DNA from: Alopecurus myosuroides
Lineage: Eukaryota; Streptophyta; Magnoliopsida; Poales; Poaceae
Reading direction: 5' to 3'
Length of the DNA: 64,000 nucleotides
Assembly (NCBI GenBank): GCA_028641055.1
Contig: CM054061.1
Location: 30,243,523 to 30,307,522, forward strand
In this document: piece by piece, positions 60,361 to 64,000 of the stretch
How the letters are laid out: the number at the start of each line of letters is the position of its first letter
How positions within the stretch are numbered: position 1 is the stretch's first letter
The notes under the pieces: model-generated
Told to the model about the DNA's origin: nothing
The model's database searches: none
What the model saw: only the letters and a program-made list of their open reading frames with translations
Made by a program: the position numbers and the translations under genes

Positions 60361-61267
60361 AGACCTCTCCGTCATGACAACCTCTGCCTGTTTGTCTTCT
60401 CCCGAGCCGGAGCGAAAAGACTGAGCGCCTGCAAACTGAAACGAAAGTAAAAATAAGGACCAAGAACGCTACATAGACTGAATAGAACTAAACTAAGAAA
60501 GATATAAGCACACCATCAGCCTAACCTAGAGGCATCTAAATTCTAAGTTAGACTAATCTGATCCTAAACATTTAGCAAAGCCCAACCCACCTAAATCAAT
60601 GAGACTGCCCGCAGTTTGATGATGAACTCCTAGAAGAACTACAAACAACAATGATACATCAACAAAAACAAACACGACCTACATCGAGCACAAAACATAA
60701 TTGACTCTTAGAGACAGAATCCCTGACGAAAATCATCTAACAAACCACCAAAAACTGAACTCTAAACTAACCATCAGCAAACCTAGAACACATGCATCAA
60801 ATGATGCAGCTGCGATTGAGGACCACCCACTTCCCTTAAGAACTACAACCGCCCATTGCAACTATCGTGGCCACAAAACTCATTTAATCTAGCGACCCCT
60901 ACCACTACCGGCACGATACGACAAAATCAGAGAACAAAGAATTCAGGCATAAATGGAGGGGGGCTTTGAGAGGACGATGGGCAGCGGAGGATTACCATCT
61001 CGACGGTGGCGCACCAGCCTATCTTGCTCACGAATCACATATATCTTCATCGTCGGACGACGACCGACCCTAGTGGCGGTTTTTGATACTTGCGTTGGGA
61101 TACCCAAGAGGAGGGTGCGATGAGCACAACGGTAGGAATTTTTCCCTTAGTTAAGAACCCGGGTTATCAATCCAATAGGAGAAAGAGGATCTTCAGAAGG
61201 TTTATGCCACTGACGGTGGTGCTGGCGCTTCACCGGTGTCAGCAACAACGTGGAACCTGCACACAAC
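60361..61267. other. Intergenic sequence before the hAT element
   Basis: A-rich up to about 60960. A minus-strand MKIYVIREQDRLVRHRRD segment (61052-60999) ending at a GTAATC donor could be a first exon, unproven. 61086-61260 (ACTTGCGTTGGGATACCC, TATCAATCCAATAGGAG) resembles a widespread Triticeae repeat end from memory. Confidence 0.35.
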
Positions 61268-61317
61268 CAGTGGCGGAGACAGGGGGCTAGCAGGGGTCAG
61301 ACCCCCCCAACCGTTCG

Positions 61318-61337
61318 CCCCCCCCCCCCCCCCCCCC
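61318..61337 (+). repeat. Run of 20 C
   Basis: Uninterrupted C tract 50 bp inside the hAT end. Length may vary or be miscounted in assembly. Confidence 0.95.
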
Positions 61338-61930
61338 AACAATTTTTAGTAGGTAGTACTAGACATATATATACTAGCAGGTCACTAAATCAGCCAATGA
61401 TTAATATTTATTCTATTGTAAAAATTAATTGGGCTATTTGTACACACAACACAAGCCCACGTAGTCACGTACAAGGCTTAGGCCTTACGCATCATGGAGT
61501 CTGATTCTGATCGATCAAGCCATCAGGCATCAGCGAAGGGCCGCAGGGCGAGGCCATCGTGCAGCAAGCCGCCAAGCGCCCAAGCCGCAAGCGATCGATC
61601 GATCGCCGATCGGATACGTACGGGATACCCTCGCTAGGGCGCTCGCCTGCTCGCCGCGCTCCGCTCGTGGTTGCCACTTCGCCAGGACGGCAGGACCTGG
61701 ACCTGCATCTCGCGGCCGCTCCTCCTGCTGCCGTCTACGTTCGTCCAGTCGGCAGTCTACGTTCGGCCACGTAATTCCGTTTCCGCGTCTCTACTAGCGG
61801 TACGTATGTGAATTCATCTGATCGGCCGTCGCTGGCTGGCTCGCTAGACTAGTCGCTACTGTGTGCTTTGTCGTACATTAGTTTATTAATTTCTTTCCCT
61901 TATTGTTTTGTTGTGGTAAAAGTCTAAAAG

Positions 61931-64000
61931 ATGAAGAGAAAGGATAGAGGACTGGATTTCTTTTTCAAGCGGATTGGTTCAACTTCAAGCGCTAAAATTA
62001 CTGTTGAATCTATTGCTGAAAATGCAAAACAATCTGAGGAGGAGCAATCTCTTGTAGATGACAATTCGACTCCGGTTGTTATGCAAACCGATGATGAAAA
62101 TATTGTGGAACCAGCAGAAATTTCAGAACAAAGTAGACTTGGAAGCACAGCATATGAAAGAGATCCTGGTAAGCGACAACAGATTTGGGAACTTCCTCTA
62201 GAAAAGCAAGAAGAAGCATGGAGATTCTATATTACCGAGGGTCCTTATCAGCCACACATGAGAGAGTATCCACTTAATGGAAAAGCAAAAAAATCCCCGC
62301 CGATTTCAATATAGCTATTTCACAAATTTTCCTTGGCTAGAGTATTCACTTTCCACACATAGTGCATATTGTCTACCTTGTTTCGTCTTTACAAAAAAAC
62401 CAAGTGGAAGGTGTGGTTCAGATACATTCACGGTTAAGGGGTTTATAAATTGGAAGAAGGTGAACGACGGAAAAGATTGTGCTTTTTTAACCCACATGGG
62501 CAAAGATTCTAACTCGGCTCATAATTATTCAGTTCGATGTTTTGATAATCTGAGAAATAGTATGATCCACATCGACAAGGCAATTGTACAAGCAACCGAC
62601 AAAAAGATTTTGGATGCAAGGTTAAGGCTTAAAGTTACAATTGATACCATTAGGTACGCATCATTTTTCTATCCAAATAGTAGAATATTATTTATTGTAC
62701 TCAGAATGTTAGTAACAATTTTTGTTGTTGTTGGTTTCAACAGGTGGTTAACATTCCAAGCTTGTGCTTTCAGAGGCCATGATGAATCTCAAGAATCCAT
62801 AAACCAGGGTAATTTCCTTGAATTGGTAAAGTTGTTGGCCTTTTATAACAAGGAGGTGGATGCGGTTGTCCTCAATAATGCTCCAAGGAATGCGAAGTAC
62901 ACCTCCCATCCTATTCAAAAAGAGATCTTGAAGTTATTTGTTCGGAAGGTACAGAGGCAAATTAGAGAAGAAATTGGTACTGGAAAGTTTTGTATAATGG
63001 TGGATGAAGCTCGAGATGAATCGAAGAAAGAACAGATGGCATTGGTGGTCCGATTTGTGAACAATGAAGGATACATAAAGGAGCGTTTCCTTGATATTAT
63101 TCATGTCAATGACACTACTGCGTTGACTCTCAAACAAGCAATTTGTGCTGTTCTTGTTGACAATGATTTGAGCATCCGAGATATAAGAGGACAAGGATAT
63201 GACGGGGCAAGTAATATGCGAGGTGAATGGAATGGGTTAAAAGCTCTGATTCTAAACGAGTGCCCTTATGCTTATTATGTACACTGCATGGCTCATCAGT
63301 TGCAATTGGCTCTTGTTGCTGCATGAAGAGAGGTACATGAGGTGCACAACTTTTTCCAACACGCTGGTCTCATCATAAATGTTGTTAGTGCGTCGCCTAA
63401 ACGCAATGATGAGTTACTAGCAAAACAAGCTGCAGGAATTGAACGTGAAATTGAGTTGGGTGAGCTTGATACGGGAAGAGGAGCAAATCAGATAGGATGT
63501 TTACAGAGACCCGGAGACACTAGATGGAGTTCCCACTTCAAATCGATTCAGAGTTTACTTAAGATGTTTGGTGCTACGGTGGCTGTCCTACAAAGCGTAG
63601 CAACTGACCGCTCGGTCTCAAAATATTCTAGAGGAGATGCTGTAGGTGCTCTAAAAATAATTATGTCCTTTGACTTTGTGTTCATTCTACATCTAATGGA
63701 GAAAATCATGAAGATCACGGATGTCTTATGTCAAACCCTTCAAAAGAAGTCCATTGACATTTTGAATGCATTAGATTCAGTTTCAAACACAAAGGTGCTG
63801 CTTGGTAAGTTAAGAGAAAATGGTTGGGAATCTCTTCTAGAGGAGGTACAGACTTTCTGTTTGAAGCATGACATTGAGGTCCCAGATTTGAATCGCAAGT
63901 AATGCCCTTCACCTTATATCTCAAAAAATTAGAATATATATTGTCATACTTGCTTAACTCTACTATTAATATATGTTGCAACTTGTAGGTATGTCGATGT
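61931..64000 (+). pseudogene. hAT transposase, TTF-type zinc finger and DUF4371 (ZMYM1-like), 3' end outside window
   Basis: ATG at 61931 (MKRKDRGLDFFFKRIG). The frame shifts by one base in the A run at 62281-62292, then continues with the TTF zinc finger (SAYCLPCFVFTKKPSG, about 62352-62400). A 90-bp intron (62654-62743) with GT/AG borders joins TIR to WLTFQACAFRGHDES in phase. The DUF4371/RNase H-like part has FCIMVDEARDESKKEQ (about 62989) with its Asp, GQGYDGASNMRGE (about 63190) and CMAHQLQLALV. A TGA at 63324-63326 stops the frame before HNFFQHAG. Coding resumes to 63902 and a donor-like GTAATG. Related plant genes move hAT elements by cut-and-paste; this copy has two disabling lesions but kept its catalytic Asp residues. 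Confidence 0.85.

Larger units (their letters stand above)
61268..64000 (+). mobile_element. hAT DNA transposon, right end outside window
   Basis: Begins CAGTGGCGGAGAC, the typical start of plant hAT inverted repeats. The 8 bp before it, CACACAAC (61260-61267), would be the target duplication, not testable without the right end. A leader of about 660 bp with a 20-C run precedes the transposase gene. Confidence 0.75.

Noticed and set aside
1..64000. CRISPR arrays, bacterial operons, rRNA genes, complete tRNA genes
   Set aside because: None seen; the window is eukaryotic nuclear DNA. The tRNA-like boxes in the LARD lack a foldable complete tRNA that I could confirm.

Overview
The window looks like nuclear DNA of a grass, most likely a Triticeae species (wheat, barley, Aegilops or rye group). 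It is AT-rich and intron-bearing, and it is dominated by nested LTR retrotransposons whose ends begin TGATACGTC, LINEs, Mutator-like elements (MULEs) and a hAT element. Only one gene looks intact: an F-box/FBD gene at 46.2-47.8 kb. Species and repeat-family names rest on recollection; no database search was possible.

Region 1 (1 to about 37.6 kb) is one broken MULE stretched out by insertions. It carries two convergent genes: a MURA-type transposase (+ strand, 1-4860) and a small GRF-type zinc-finger gene (- strand, start codon at 37305, stop at 5252). A Copia-like solo LTR (754-2357, duplication CATGT) sits in the transposase. Two Gypsy-like elements lie about 46 bp apart in the zinc-finger gene: retro-1 (5759-30859, duplication CGAGA/CGGGA) and retro-2 (30906-37256, duplication CCTTC). 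Removing each insertion with one duplication copy restores the interrupted reading frame. Retro-1 was itself invaded by a LINE (about 12630-28385), and that LINE by a LARD on the minus strand (12671-23433, duplication TGCTT) with 4.9-kb LTRs and a 0.94-kb internal domain. That makes a four-level nest.

Region 2 (37.6-45.1 kb) starts with a LINE fragment and becomes a chimeric tandem array. The unit of about 1.9 kb joins LINE reverse-transcriptase sequence, a conserved spacer, and a decayed copy of the last exon of an F-box/FBD gene. One unit carries a 797-bp non-autonomous MULE with a 9-bp duplication. Region 3 (45.1-47.8 kb) holds a 0.28-kb segment of unknown origin and then the intact three-exon F-box/FBD gene, a paralogue of the array exons.

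Region 4 (48.2-53.1 kb) is the C-terminal part of a second MULE transposase, split by two GC-rich 1.6-kb retroposons with 15-16 bp duplications. Region 5 (53.1-61.3 kb) is gene-poor. It has a fragment of an ISU1/IscU-like gene with a retained intron, a purine-rich stretch, and minus-strand segments that look like small exons but that I cannot identify. Region 6 (61.27 kb to the end) is a hAT element with a TTF/DUF4371-type transposase that carries a frameshift and a nonsense codon and runs off the window.
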